The translations under genes and the position numbers were made by a program. 10,000 nucleotides of DNA from Calditerrivibrio sp. (lineage in GTDB: Bacteria; Chrysiogenota; Deferribacteres; Deferribacterales; Calditerrivibrionaceae). Positions 1 through 6,530 of the stretch are shown one piece after another. The notes beneath the pieces were generated by a model. That model searched no databases. It was given only the letters and a program-made list of their open reading frames with translations, and was not told where the DNA came from. The stretch is taken from the NCBI GenBank assembly GCA_020217115.1, contig JAIWOA010000002.1, positions 1-10,000 of the forward strand, given 5' to 3'. Position 1 is the first letter of the stretch, and every line of letters begins with the position of its first letter.

Positions 1-938
1 ACATTTTTATCCCTTAAAATAATTTCAAAGCCTTTAGCAACTGTTTCAGCTGTGGCACCACCACCTACATCGAGGAAGTTTGCAGGATTACCACCTTCAT
101 GTTTTATAATATCCATAGTGGCCATTGCAAGACCAGCTCCATTAACCATACAACCTACATTCCCATCAAGTTTTATATAGCTCAAATTGTAGTTGGATGC
201 TTCTATTTCTGTTGGCTCTTCCTCTGTCAAATCCCTCATGGCTTGAGCTTCAGGCTGACGGAACAATGCATTATTATCAAAGGAAACTTTTGCATCTAAA
301 GCTATAAATTTTTTATCCTTAGTTCTTATGAGTGGGTTTATTTCAACAAGCTCCGCGTCGTAATCCTCATAAACTTTATAGAGAGTCTGAATAAAATTTA
401 CAAATCTATTTACCTCTTCTTTTGGAAGGCCAAGGGCAAAAGCAAGCTTCCTTGCATGAAATGCCTGAAACCCTATGAGTGGATCAATGTGAAGCTTTAC
501 TATTTTTTCAGGAGCTGTAGCAGCTACCTCCTCTATATCCATCCCACCCTCTGTCGATGCTATTATTACAGGCATCTCAAGGGCTCTATCTAATAAAATA
601 CTTAAATAAAACTCTTTTTCAATATCTGCACCTTCTTCAATGTAGATACGGTTTACAGTTTTACCCTCTGGTCCAGTTTGGTGAGTCACCAATGTCTTAC
701 CTAAAAGAGATTTAGCAATAAGTCCAACCTCTTCAGTACTCTTAGCTATTTTAACTCCACCAGCTTTACCCCTTCCACCAGCGTGAATTTGAGCTTTTAC
801 AACCCATATCTCCTTTTCACCGCCGAGTTGCTGGGCAATTTTTACTGCGTTTTCTGCTTTGAAAGCAACATAACCTTTAGGTGTCGGAACACCATATTTA
901 CGAAAAATGTCTTTGGCTTGATGCTCATGAATATTCAT
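1..938 (-). CDS. sucC: Succinyl-CoA synthetase (ADP-forming) beta subunit, C-terminus cut by window edge
   Basis: This is the beta subunit of succinate-CoA ligase, which with the alpha subunit SucD interconverts succinyl-CoA and succinate plus CoA with formation of ATP or GTP in the cytosolic TCA cycle. Translating the minus strand from the ATG at 938 gives 312 residues beginning [18 protein letters not shown], the standard N-terminus of the family. The ATP-grasp region is intact: Lys48 lies in [10 protein letters not shown] and the glycine-rich GGRGKAGG loop is at 54-61. [10 protein letters not shown] at 194-203 and [19 protein letters not shown] at 258-276 match the metal/nucleotide site and the start of the CoA-ligase domain. 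The family is about 386-390 residues long, so roughly the last 75 are missing because the gene runs off the left edge, not because it is broken. AAAGGGG at 944-950 is the ribosome binding site. sucD would be expected next, outside the window. Identification is firm; nucleotide preference (ATP or GTP) cannot be read. Confidence 0.97.
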   Translation of the reverse strand, partial: MNIHEHQAKDIFRKYGVPTPKGYVAFKAENAVKIAQQLGGEKEIWVVKAQIHAGGRGKAGGVKIAKSTEEVGLIAKSLLGKTLVTHQTGPEGKTVNRIYIEEGADIEKEFYLSILLDRALEMPVIIASTEGGMDIEEVAATAPEKIVKLHIDPLIGFQAFHARKLAFALGLPKEEVNRFVNFIQTLYKVYEDYDAELVEINPLIRTKDKKFIALDAKVSFDNNALFRQPEAQAMRDLTEEEPTEIEASNYNLSYIKLDGNVGCMVNGAGLAMATMDIIKHEGGNPANFLDVGGGATAETVAKGFEIILRDKN

Positions 939-1098
939 AGCAACCCCTTTTATTAGTTTATTATATTTAAACATTGAATCTGTTAACAATAAAACTTTTA
1001 ATATAAATTTTCAACTATTTTTCATATAAACAATATTTTATAAAGCATTTATATTTTATGAATCAAAGTTCATGTAAATTTTAACTTAAAATAATTAA
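939..1098. other. 160-base AT-rich intergenic region between the MgtC-like gene and sucC
   Basis: No open reading frame or RNA gene is apparent here. The region holds the predicted sucC promoter, a perfect 7-bp palindrome ATTTTAA-c-TTAAAAT at 1078-1092, and a weak inverted repeat ATGAA/TTCAT at 1058-1073. Neither repeat is followed by a T-tract in the minus-strand direction and the first has a one-base centre, so no convincing terminator for the upstream gene is seen. Confidence 0.5.
960..989 (-). promoter_or_regulatory. Predicted sigma70-type promoter of sucC
   Basis: On the minus strand TTGTTA (984-989) is followed after 18 bases by a perfect TATAAT (960-965). Transcription would begin near 953, giving a leader of about 15 bases that just contains the AAAGGGG ribosome binding site at 944-950. 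The match is good, but the region is very AT-rich, so chance hits are easy. The promoter implies that sucC is transcribed independently of the membrane-protein gene upstream of it. Confidence 0.5.
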
Positions 1099-2361
1099 CT
1101 AATAGTTCCAGCCAACCAACAATATATTTATAATATTGACAGCAGCTACTATACATATGGAGATAACCATATATTTCAATAGGGGTAACCCAATCGATTT
1201 CCCTCCAATAAAGTTTGCTATTATCCCCTTAACAAGTGTATTTACAGCAGAGGCTATTAAAATACCATAGACTGATATATAGTAGAAGTTCTCCTCCATA
1301 GATAGTTTTGAAAGATATATTGTTATGGCATCCACATCCGCCAATCCTGAGAAAAATGCAGCAGCTATTACTCCTGATTTTCCCAATAGCATTTTACCTT
1401 TCTCTGCAAAGAACACTATAATACTCAATATTAATGCAAATTTTATCGAAGATACTATGTCTATCGGATTTTGTATCTTAATAGGTATATTTTCGGAATG
1501 ATTTTTAAGCTTATTTCTGATTATAAATAGCTGGATTATTATATAAAGACAAGCAGATAATATGGATAAACCCAAACTCAATGCAAGATCTGGATTAAAT
1601 ATTATGGCAATTATTAGTATTCTAAAAAACATAACAAGCCACGATAAAAGTATCCCAAAAATGTAAAAGTCAGGTAGTTTATCATTTTCATTATAATATT
1701 TAGAGAGACTTATGGTAACAGCCGTTGAAGATACAAGTCCACCAAGAATTGATGACGTCAAAATACCCTTCTCAGATCCTAATATTTTTATAGAAATATA
1801 CCCCAAAAAAGATATTGAGGCTATTACTATCACTATCTTAAATATTTCACTGTATGTGATTGTTGTCCAGCTACCTATAGGGGTGTCTGGTAGAAGTGGA
1901 TAAATAACTGCAACAAGTATTAAAAACTTTAACATTGCAATAATCTCTTCTATACTTATCTTCTTTATAAATTCATGTATCTGTATCTTGAGACTAAGCA
2001 CACCCATTATAATTACTGCAGATGCTGATGCAACATATCTGTAACCGTAGGAAGCCAATACAGAAATGGTAAAAACAGCAAACATGGTTATTTCAGTTGT
2101 AATCCCTATATCCCTGTTATCAAAGTTTCTGTAAACAGATATGATAAAAAAACTAAACCCAATAAAGGAAACAAAGATAAAATATTGATTTATATTCATC
2201 GATATAAATGATGAAAGGGCAGCAAAGATACCTATTATAGTAAATGTTCTAAGCCCGGCGATCCTCTTTCCGTCATCGTCTGTTCTGTTTTGCCATCCCC
2301 TCTCAAGACCTATAAGGGAAGACAATAACACAGCCAATAGTAAATCTGTATATTTGTTCAT
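1099..2361 (-). CDS. MgtC/SapB-type and DUF4010 multi-pass inner-membrane protein
   Basis: This 420-residue, strongly hydrophobic protein combines two modules. Residues 5-125 resemble the MgtC/SapB N-terminal membrane domain: LLLAVLLSSLIGLERGWQ at 7-24, with the family's GLER motif at 18-21, then AGLRTFTIIG at 35-44. Residues about 170-415 resemble DUF4010, with GGLVSSTAVTISLSK at 207-221 and the signature SGLADVDAITIYLSKL at 338-353. Around ten or more membrane segments alternate with short polar loops, and there is no cleavable signal peptide. The length fits the usual 410-430 residues of this two-domain family. MgtC relatives are tied to survival in low magnesium and to F-ATPase modulation, but the DUF4010 type has no settled function, so no substrate is assigned. 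The ATG at 2361 has GAGGG a few bases upstream. The gene is divergent from thrS and followed by sucC, with no evident functional link to either. Family assignment is solid; biochemical role is unknown. Confidence 0.88.
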   Translation of the reverse strand: MNKYTDLLLAVLLSSLIGLERGWQNRTDDDGKRIAGLRTFTIIGIFAALSSFISMNINQYFIFVSFIGFSFFIISVYRNFDNRDIGITTEITMFAVFTISVLASYGYRYVASASAVIIMGVLSLKIQIHEFIKKISIEEIIAMLKFLILVAVIYPLLPDTPIGSWTTITYSEIFKIVIVIASISFLGYISIKILGSEKGILTSSILGGLVSSTAVTISLSKYYNENDKLPDFYIFGILLSWLVMFFRILIIAIIFNPDLALSLGLSILSACLYIIIQLFIIRNKLKNHSENIPIKIQNPIDIVSSIKFALILSIIVFFAEKGKMLLGKSGVIAAAFFSGLADVDAITIYLSKLSMEENFYYISVYGILIASAVNTLVKGIIANFIGGKSIGLPLLKYMVISICIVAAVNIINILLVGWNY

Positions 2362-2389
2362 TCACCCTCTTAATTTTCTTTTAATACTA

Positions 2390-2418
2390 ATTTTATGGGA
2401 TAAAAAATTATTATTCAA
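2390..2418 (-). promoter_or_regulatory. Predicted sigma70-type promoter of the MgtC/DUF4010 gene
   Basis: On the minus strand TTGAAT (2413-2418) and TAAAAT (2390-2395) are separated by exactly 17 bases. Transcription would start near 2383, leaving a leader of about 22 bases with the GAGGG ribosome binding site next to the ATG at 2361. Spacing and both hexamers are good (TTGAAT 4/6, TAAAAT 5/6). Confidence 0.55.
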
Positions 2419-2484
2419 GGGGAATTTTTACATTGTTATAATATATAAACATTATTAATTAATCTAAGAAAAAATTTAGGTACG

Positions 2485-2533
2485 GAAAATAAAAAAAATA
2501 TTTGACAACAAAACAGTTTGATGCAATTATAAT
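2485..2533 (+). promoter_or_regulatory. Predicted promoter of the thrS operon with upstream A-tract
   Basis: A perfect -35 box TTGACA lies at 2502-2507. Two -10 boxes are possible: AATTAT at 2525-2530 with 17-base spacing and an extended TG at 2522-2523, or a perfect TATAAT at 2528-2533 with an over-long 20-base spacer. An A-rich run at 2485-2500 directly upstream of the -35 resembles an UP element, as expected for a strongly expressed translation operon. Either choice starts transcription near 2537-2540, about 20 bases before thrS, so there is no room for a T-box or other long leader control. Confidence 0.65.
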
Positions 2534-2556
2534 AATTTATACTAACGGAGGATTTT

Positions 2557-4479
2557 ATGAATGTAGTACTACCTGATAAAAGTAAAATAGAATTGGTAGA
2601 TGGCAGTACAGTTGCCGATCTGGCAAAGAAAATAAGTGAAGGTCTTTACAAAAGAGCAATAGCAGCTAAAGTTAATGGGAATATTGTTGATTTATCATAT
2701 AAGTTAAATGAAAATGATGAGGTTACCATACTTACGGATAAAGATGCTGAATCCCTTGATATTTTAAGACATTCCACAGCTCACCTCATGGCTCATGCGG
2801 TTCAACAACTTTTTCCCGATGTAAAGGTTACTATAGGGCCTGTAATCCAGGATGGTTTTTTCTACGATTTTGATACAAACAAACCCTTTACAGAGGATGA
2901 TCTTGTTAAAATAGAAGAAAGGATGACAGAATTGTCCAAAAAAGATATCAAAATAGAGAGATCTGAGATTGATAGTAATGAGGCAATAAAAAAATTCTCC
3001 GATATGGGTGAAAACTATAAGGTAGAGATTATTCAAGATATTGGAGAATCAAAGATTTCTCTTTATTCTCAGGGAGATTTTACAGATCTCTGCCGTGGTC
3101 CCCATGTACCTTCAACCGGTCATATAAAATATTTTAAGCTTTTAAGTGTTGCTGGTGCTTACTGGAGGGGTGATGAAAAGAACAAAATGCTACAAAGGAT
3201 ATATGGTACTGCATGGTTTAAGAAAAGTGATCTTGACGAGTATATAAATAGGCTTGAAGAGGCTAAAAAAAGGGATCATAGAAAATTGGGTAAAGAGCTT
3301 GAACTATATGGCACCTTTGATGAAATAGGTTCGGGGCTGATCTGTTGGATGCCAAAAGGGGCAAAGGTAAGATCTACAATTGAAGATTTTTGGAGAAAGG
3401 AACACTACAAAAATGGTTATGAACTTCTCTATACACCACATATAGGTAAAGCAACTCTCTGGAACACATCGGGACATCTCGATTTCTATTCAGAAAATAT
3501 GTACTCTCCTATGGATATTGAGGGGCAGAACTATTTCATTAAGCCGATGAATTGCCCTTTCCACATAATGATTTATAAATCCAAAAACAGGTCATACAGG
3601 GATCTTCCCCTCAGGTGGGCAGAACTTGGTACAGTATATCGATATGAAAGGTCTGGCGTTTTACACGGTTTGTTGAGGGTTCGAGGATTTACTCAAGATG
3701 ATGCCCATATTATATGTGCTCAAGATCAGATTGAATCTGAAATCAATGAGGTTCTCAATTTTTCTTTACAGATATGGAAGACCTTTGGCTTTAGCTCAAT
3801 AAAAGGTTATATTGCAACAAGACCTGCAAAAAGTGTGGGAGATGACTCTCTGTGGATGGCAGCAACAAATTCTCTCATGAATTCAATTAAGCAATCTGGA
3901 ATAGAATATGAACTTGATGAGGGTGGTGGTGCTTTTTATGGTCCCAAAATAGATTTAAAGGTAAAGGATGCCATAGGAAGAGAATGGCAGATGACCACTA
4001 TACAATTTGACTTTAATCTCCCTGAAAGATTTGACATGACCTATGTAGATAAAGATGGAAAAGAAAAAAGACCATATATGGTTCACAGAGCATTGCTGGG
4101 TTCACTTGAAAGGTTTTTTGGTGTTTTAATTGAACATTATGCTGGTGCATTCCCATTCTGGCTTGCTCCAGTACAGATAAAAATTATGAACATATCTGAT
4201 GAACAGGCTGAATATTGCATATCCCTCGGGAAAAAGCTTAAAGAAAATGGTTTTAGAGTCGAATTAGATCTTAGAAATGAAAAAATAGGTTACAAAATTA
4301 GGGAAGCTCAGATGTATAAAATTCCCCACATGCTTGTTATCGGTTCACAAGAAAAGGATAACAATCTTGTAACTGTTCGCCTCAGGAATGGGGAAAATAA
4401 AAATAATCTTGATTTTTCTGATTATTTTAGTGTAATAAATGAAATTAATACAAATAGAAGCATTAATCTTTGGAGGTGA
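2557..4479 (+). CDS. thrS: Threonyl-tRNA synthetase
   Basis: This class II aminoacyl-tRNA synthetase charges tRNA-Thr in the cytosol and edits mischarged Ser-tRNA. The 640 residues match the full bacterial length (642 in E. coli). An N-terminal TGS domain covers about 1-61. The editing domain follows, with HSTAH at 72-76 and DLCRGPH at 177-183, giving His72, His76, Cys179 and His183 for the editing site. The catalytic core has the zinc ligands Cys333 (in PMNCPFH), His384 and His510. Motif 2 is around YRYERSG (361-367) and motif 3 around GSLERFFG (515-522) with Arg519. The anticodon-binding domain covers about 535-640. The ATG at 2557 follows a GGAGG site after a short gap. The gene heads the thrS-infC-rpmI-rplT cluster, and its TGA stop (4477-4479) lies inside the infC Shine-Dalgarno sequence, which suggests translational coupling. 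All catalytic, zinc and editing residues are present. Confidence 0.98.
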   Translation: MNVVLPDKSKIELVDGSTVADLAKKISEGLYKRAIAAKVNGNIVDLSYKLNENDEVTILTDKDAESLDILRHSTAHLMAHAVQQLFPDVKVTIGPVIQDGFFYDFDTNKPFTEDDLVKIEERMTELSKKDIKIERSEIDSNEAIKKFSDMGENYKVEIIQDIGESKISLYSQGDFTDLCRGPHVPSTGHIKYFKLLSVAGAYWRGDEKNKMLQRIYGTAWFKKSDLDEYINRLEEAKKRDHRKLGKELELYGTFDEIGSGLICWMPKGAKVRSTIEDFWRKEHYKNGYELLYTPHIGKATLWNTSGHLDFYSENMYSPMDIEGQNYFIKPMNCPFHIMIYKSKNRSYRDLPLRWAELGTVYRYERSGVLHGLLRVRGFTQDDAHIICAQDQIESEINEVLNFSLQIWKTFGFSSIKGYIATRPAKSVGDDSLWMAATNSLMNSIKQSGIEYELDEGGGAFYGPKIDLKVKDAIGREWQMTTIQFDFNLPERFDMTYVDKDGKEKRPYMVHRALLGSLERFFGVLIEHYAGAFPFWLAPVQIKIMNISDEQAEYCISLGKKLKENGFRVELDLRNEKIGYKIREAQMYKIPHMLVIGSQEKDNNLVTVRLRNGENKNNLDFSDYFSVINEINTNRSINLWR

Positions 4480-4485
4480 TTTATA
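4472..4485 (+). promoter_or_regulatory. infC ribosome binding site with AUA start, overlapping the thrS stop codon
   Basis: GGAGGTGA (4472-4479) is an excellent Shine-Dalgarno sequence whose last three bases are the thrS TGA stop. The first in-frame codon at proper distance is ATA at 4483, six bases after GGAGG. No ATG, GTG or TTG occurs in the infC frame between the thrS stop and 4546. Non-canonical start codons (AUU in E. coli) are a known autoregulatory trait of infC, because IF3 itself rejects such starts. The choice of AUA here is inferred from position and protein length. Confidence 0.7.
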
Positions 4486-5010
4486 AGCGAAAAAGCTCTT
4501 GAAAACGAAAGAATTAACGAAGAAATAACTGTAAAAGAAGTTAGATTGATATTAGAAGATGGCAAACAAGCAGGAATAGTTCCAACTTCTCAGGCCATTG
4601 CGATGGCTCAGGAAAGAGGATATGATTTAGTGGAAGTAGCTCCAGGAGCCAATCCCCCAGTTTGTAGACTTCTCGATTACAGTAAATTCAAGTTTGAAAA
4701 GATAAAAAAGGAAAAAGAGGCAAGGAAAAAACAGCGCCAAAATATGATAGAAACTAAAGAGCTGAAGCTTAGGCCAAAGATTGATGATCATGATTATGAA
4801 GTTAAACTCAGACAAATGAGAAAATTTCTTGAAGATGGTGATAAAGTTAAGATAGTTGTTAGATTTAAAGGTCGGGAAACCATGTTTGGAGAACATGGAA
4901 TAGATCTGCTAAACAGAATTACGGCAGATTTAGCTGATCTCTGCGTTGTTGAAAAGAAACCAGAGATGCAGGGTCGTCAACAGGTGATGGTTATTGCACC
5001 TAAAAACTAA
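4483..5010 (+). CDS. infC: Translation initiation factor IF-3, apparent AUA start
   Basis: IF3 binds the 30S subunit, blocks premature 50S joining and proofreads the start codon and initiator tRNA. With the ATA at 4483 taken as start the protein has 175 residues, the normal family length. A TTG further in, at 4546, would yield only 154 residues and cut off the conserved N-terminal ENERINEEITVKEVRLI segment (7-23). The N-terminal domain includes YDLVEVAPGANPPVCRLLDY at 47-66. A lysine-rich helical linker with KFKFEKIKKEKEARKKQRQ follows. The C-terminal domain contains the conserved LKLRPKIDDHDYEVKLRQ (about 93-110) and ends around RQQVMVIAPKN. The gene follows thrS with no gap beyond the start region and shares its reading frame, separated only by the stop and one TTT codon. 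rpmI starts 15 bases after its stop. The start suggests IF3 autoregulation. Identity is certain; the start codon is probable. Confidence 0.95.
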   Translation: MSEKALENERINEEITVKEVRLILEDGKQAGIVPTSQAIAMAQERGYDLVEVAPGANPPVCRLLDYSKFKFEKIKKEKEARKKQRQNMIETKELKLRPKIDDHDYEVKLRQMRKFLEDGDKVKIVVRFKGRETMFGEHGIDLLNRITADLADLCVVEKKPEMQGRQQVMVIAPKN

Positions 5011-5025
5011 AATTTTGGAGGAACA

Positions 5026-5223
5026 ATGCCAAAGGTAAAAACCCACAGAGGTGCTGCCAAGAGGTTTAAAGTTACTGGCAGCGGTAAGATTAAGTACAAA
5101 AGGAGCTTTTTGAGGCACATCCTCACCTCAAAGTCCACTAAGAGAAAGCGCGCATTGCGCCACCCTGGCATCCTGGAAGGTGCTGATTGCGCCAATATCA
5201 GGAAGCTATTACCATACGTTTAG
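5026..5223 (+). CDS. rpmI: 50S ribosomal protein L35 (bL35)
   Basis: A small, very basic 65-residue protein of the large ribosomal subunit. It starts [20 protein letters not shown], the standard L35 N-terminus, and ends with the conserved [20 protein letters not shown] region. Length matches the family (64-66 residues). GGAGG (5018-5022 region) lies a few bases before the ATG at 5026. It sits between infC and rplT in the conserved order, 12 bases before the rplT start. The stretch around 5150-5195 is noticeably richer in G and C than its surroundings, plausibly because of the required Arg, Ala, Pro and Gly codons. Confidence 0.98.
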   Translation: MPKVKTHRGAAKRFKVTGSGKIKYKRSFLRHILTSKSTKRKRALRHPGILEGADCANIRKLLPYV

Positions 5224-5235
5224 AAGGAGGATGGT

Positions 5236-5583
5236 GTGCCAAGAGCAAAAGGTGGTTTTAAAACCAGAAGAAGAAGAAATAAGTGGCTAAAGGTCACAAA
5301 AGGTTTCAGGGGTGTAGCTAATAATGTCTACAAAAATGCCCGTGAATATGCAGAAAGAGCCCTTGCTTATGCCTACAAAGGTAGAAAACTTAAAAAGAGA
5401 GATTTTAGGGCACTCTGGATTACAAGGATCAATGCTGCAGTTAGACAATATGGATTAAGCTACAGTAAATTCATAGGAATGCTAAAGGACAAGAAGATAG
5501 ACATAGACCGTAAGGCATTGTCTGAACTTGCTATCAGGAATCCTAAAGAATTTGAATCTCTTGTAAATCAGGTAAAAAACTAA
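5236..5583 (+). CDS. rplT: 50S ribosomal protein L20 (bL20), GTG start
   Basis: L20 is an early 23S rRNA-binding protein needed for 50S assembly. In several bacteria it also represses its own operon by binding mRNA. The 115 residues show the usual basic N-terminal tail (PRAKGGFKTRRRRNKWLKV) followed by the globular domain with RDFRALWITRINAAVRQYGLSYS around 54-76. The family is 115-120 residues long. The start is GTG at 5236, five bases after the strong AAGGAGG site at 5224-5230. The ATG at 5231 is in another frame, touches the Shine-Dalgarno and leads only to a 19-codon frame, so it is not the start. This is the last gene of the translation cluster and is followed at once by a terminator. 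No L20-binding pseudoknot could be identified by eye in the upstream mRNA. Confidence 0.98.
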   Translation: MPRAKGGFKTRRRRNKWLKVTKGFRGVANNVYKNAREYAERALAYAYKGRKLKKRDFRALWITRINAAVRQYGLSYSKFIGMLKDKKIDIDRKALSELAIRNPKEFESLVNQVKN

Positions 5584-5588
5584 TATAT

Positions 5589-5610
5589 GGGAGCGCAAGC
5601 TCCCTTTTTT
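5589..5610 (+). terminator. Intrinsic terminator of the thrS-infC-rpmI-rplT operon
   Basis: A perfect 6-bp stem GGGAGC/GCTCCC (5589-5594 with 5599-5604) is capped by a GCAA tetraloop of the stable GNRA class and followed at once by six T (5605-5610). It begins six bases after the rplT stop. This is the strongest structural signal in the window. It also overlaps an ATG at 5587 that is in frame with the next gene. Confidence 0.9.
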
Positions 5611-5616
5611 CAACCT

Positions 5617-6519
5617 ATGTCTAAAGAAAAATTATCTATAAAAGGTACCTTGTTGGTTCTTTTTGCCGCTATGTTATGGGGAACAACTGGCACAAGTCAG
5701 GGGCTGGCTCCAGCAGGAGTTTCCTCTTCCGTAATAGGTACAACAAGATTGCTATTGGGAGGTCTATCCCTATTTACCATTCATATTATTATAAATGGGA
5801 AAAAGATCTATTCTAACGATAACATTGATGAAGATAACAATTCTCTAAAATATATATTTTGCTGGGTATTGGGAATTATAACGGTTGTAACATACCAGAT
5901 TACATTCTTCTATGGCGTAAAGATGTCTGGAGTAGCAATCGGTACGGTCGTTGCCATAGGTAGTTCACCACTATGGGCAGGTATTTTAGGGTATATTTTT
6001 TTGAATGAAAAACCCTTTCGAATCTGGTATATCTCTACAATTATGTCTGTCTTTGGATTATTTTTACTGACTATCAACCCCGGATCAACAAACTTAGATT
6101 TTAGCATTATAGGAATAATTTTAACTTTGCTGGCCGGTTTATCCTATGCGATATATGCTCTATCCGCAAAGATACTTTTGAAAAGATACAGGCCAGACTT
6201 TGTGATGACAATCTTTTTTCTGGGTGGGGGGATTCTTTTATCTCCAATAATATTTTTTAACGATATGAAATGGATTATCACCATTAGAGGTTTTGTAATG
6301 GTTCTTCATTTAGGATTATTTGCCACTGCCCTATCATATTTTCTTTTTTCAAGGGGGCTTAAACTTATTCATGTATCTAAAGCATCTACACTTTCCCTTG
6401 CTGAACCACTAACTGCGTCCATTTTAGGGGTAATGGTATTAGGTGAAAATCTCAGTTTCAACAATTTTTTGGGTATCGTTATAATTTTTGTAAGTCTTTT
6501 AATTTTATCAAAAAACTAA
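5617..6519 (+). CDS. EamA/DMT-superfamily permease
   Basis: A 300-residue inner-membrane transporter of the drug/metabolite family, with ten predicted membrane helices formed by two EamA repeats at about 8-152 and 163-298. The first repeat opens with LLVLFAAMLWGTTGTSQG (12-29) and closes near GYIFLNEKPF. The second ends with the family pattern SLAEPLTASILGVMVLGE (260-277). Members export amino acids, nucleotides or drugs; the substrate cannot be told from the sequence. The ATG at 5617 gives the short hydrophilic N-tail (MSKEKLSIKG) usual for this family. An in-frame ATG at 5587 would add ten residues but lies at the foot of the operon terminator. Neither has a recognisable Shine-Dalgarno site, so the start is uncertain. 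TTGTAA (5561-5566) and TATATG (5584-5589), 17 bases apart, could form a weak promoter. The gene ends overlapping the stop of the convergent Crp-like gene. Confidence 0.88.
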   Translation: MSKEKLSIKGTLLVLFAAMLWGTTGTSQGLAPAGVSSSVIGTTRLLLGGLSLFTIHIIINGKKIYSNDNIDEDNNSLKYIFCWVLGIITVVTYQITFFYGVKMSGVAIGTVVAIGSSPLWAGILGYIFLNEKPFRIWYISTIMSVFGLFLLTINPGSTNLDFSIIGIILTLLAGLSYAIYALSAKILLKRYRPDFVMTIFFLGGGILLSPIIFFNDMKWIITIRGFVMVLHLGLFATALSYFLFSRGLKLIHVSKASTLSLAEPLTASILGVMVLGENLSFNNFLGIVIIFVSLLILSKN

Positions 6520-6530
6520 ATTTTTTGATA
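6506..6530. terminator. Possible bidirectional terminator at the convergent gene ends
   Basis: A perfect 10-bp inverted repeat (TATCAAAAAA at 6506-6515 and TTTTTTGATA at 6521-6530) flanks the five-base loop CTAAA. That loop holds both stop codons: TAA of the transporter at 6517-6519 and TAG of the Crp-like gene at 6516-6518 on the other strand. From either direction the transcript forms a hairpin whose 3' arm starts with six U. The stem has only two G-C-type positions at most and no further U-run follows, so efficiency may be modest. Confidence 0.45.

Noticed and set aside
99..299. Plus-strand frame of 66 codons
   Set aside because: It lies wholly antisense to sucC, which has a complete family match, and has no ribosome binding site or recognisable domain.
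1058..1073. ATGAA/TTCAT inverted repeat as a terminator for the MgtC-like gene
   Set aside because: The stem is only five A-T-rich pairs and no T-tract follows on the minus strand.
2534..2556. T-box or other riboswitch controlling thrS
   Set aside because: The predicted transcript leader is only about 20 bases, and no T-box-like sequence or terminator/antiterminator pair is visible between 2400 and 2556.
5150..5193. GCGCA-t-TGCGC palindrome and repeated ATTGCGCC (5154-5161 and 5186-5193) in rpmI
   Set aside because: The bases fall in conserved L35 codons with Arg, Ala and His requirements. No stable structure linking them to regulation was evident, so coincidence of coding is the simpler reading.
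5231..5290. ATG start at 5231 for a small peptide instead of rplT
   Set aside because: It abuts the Shine-Dalgarno with no spacer and runs only 19 codons; the GTG at 5236 gives the exact L20 N-terminus.
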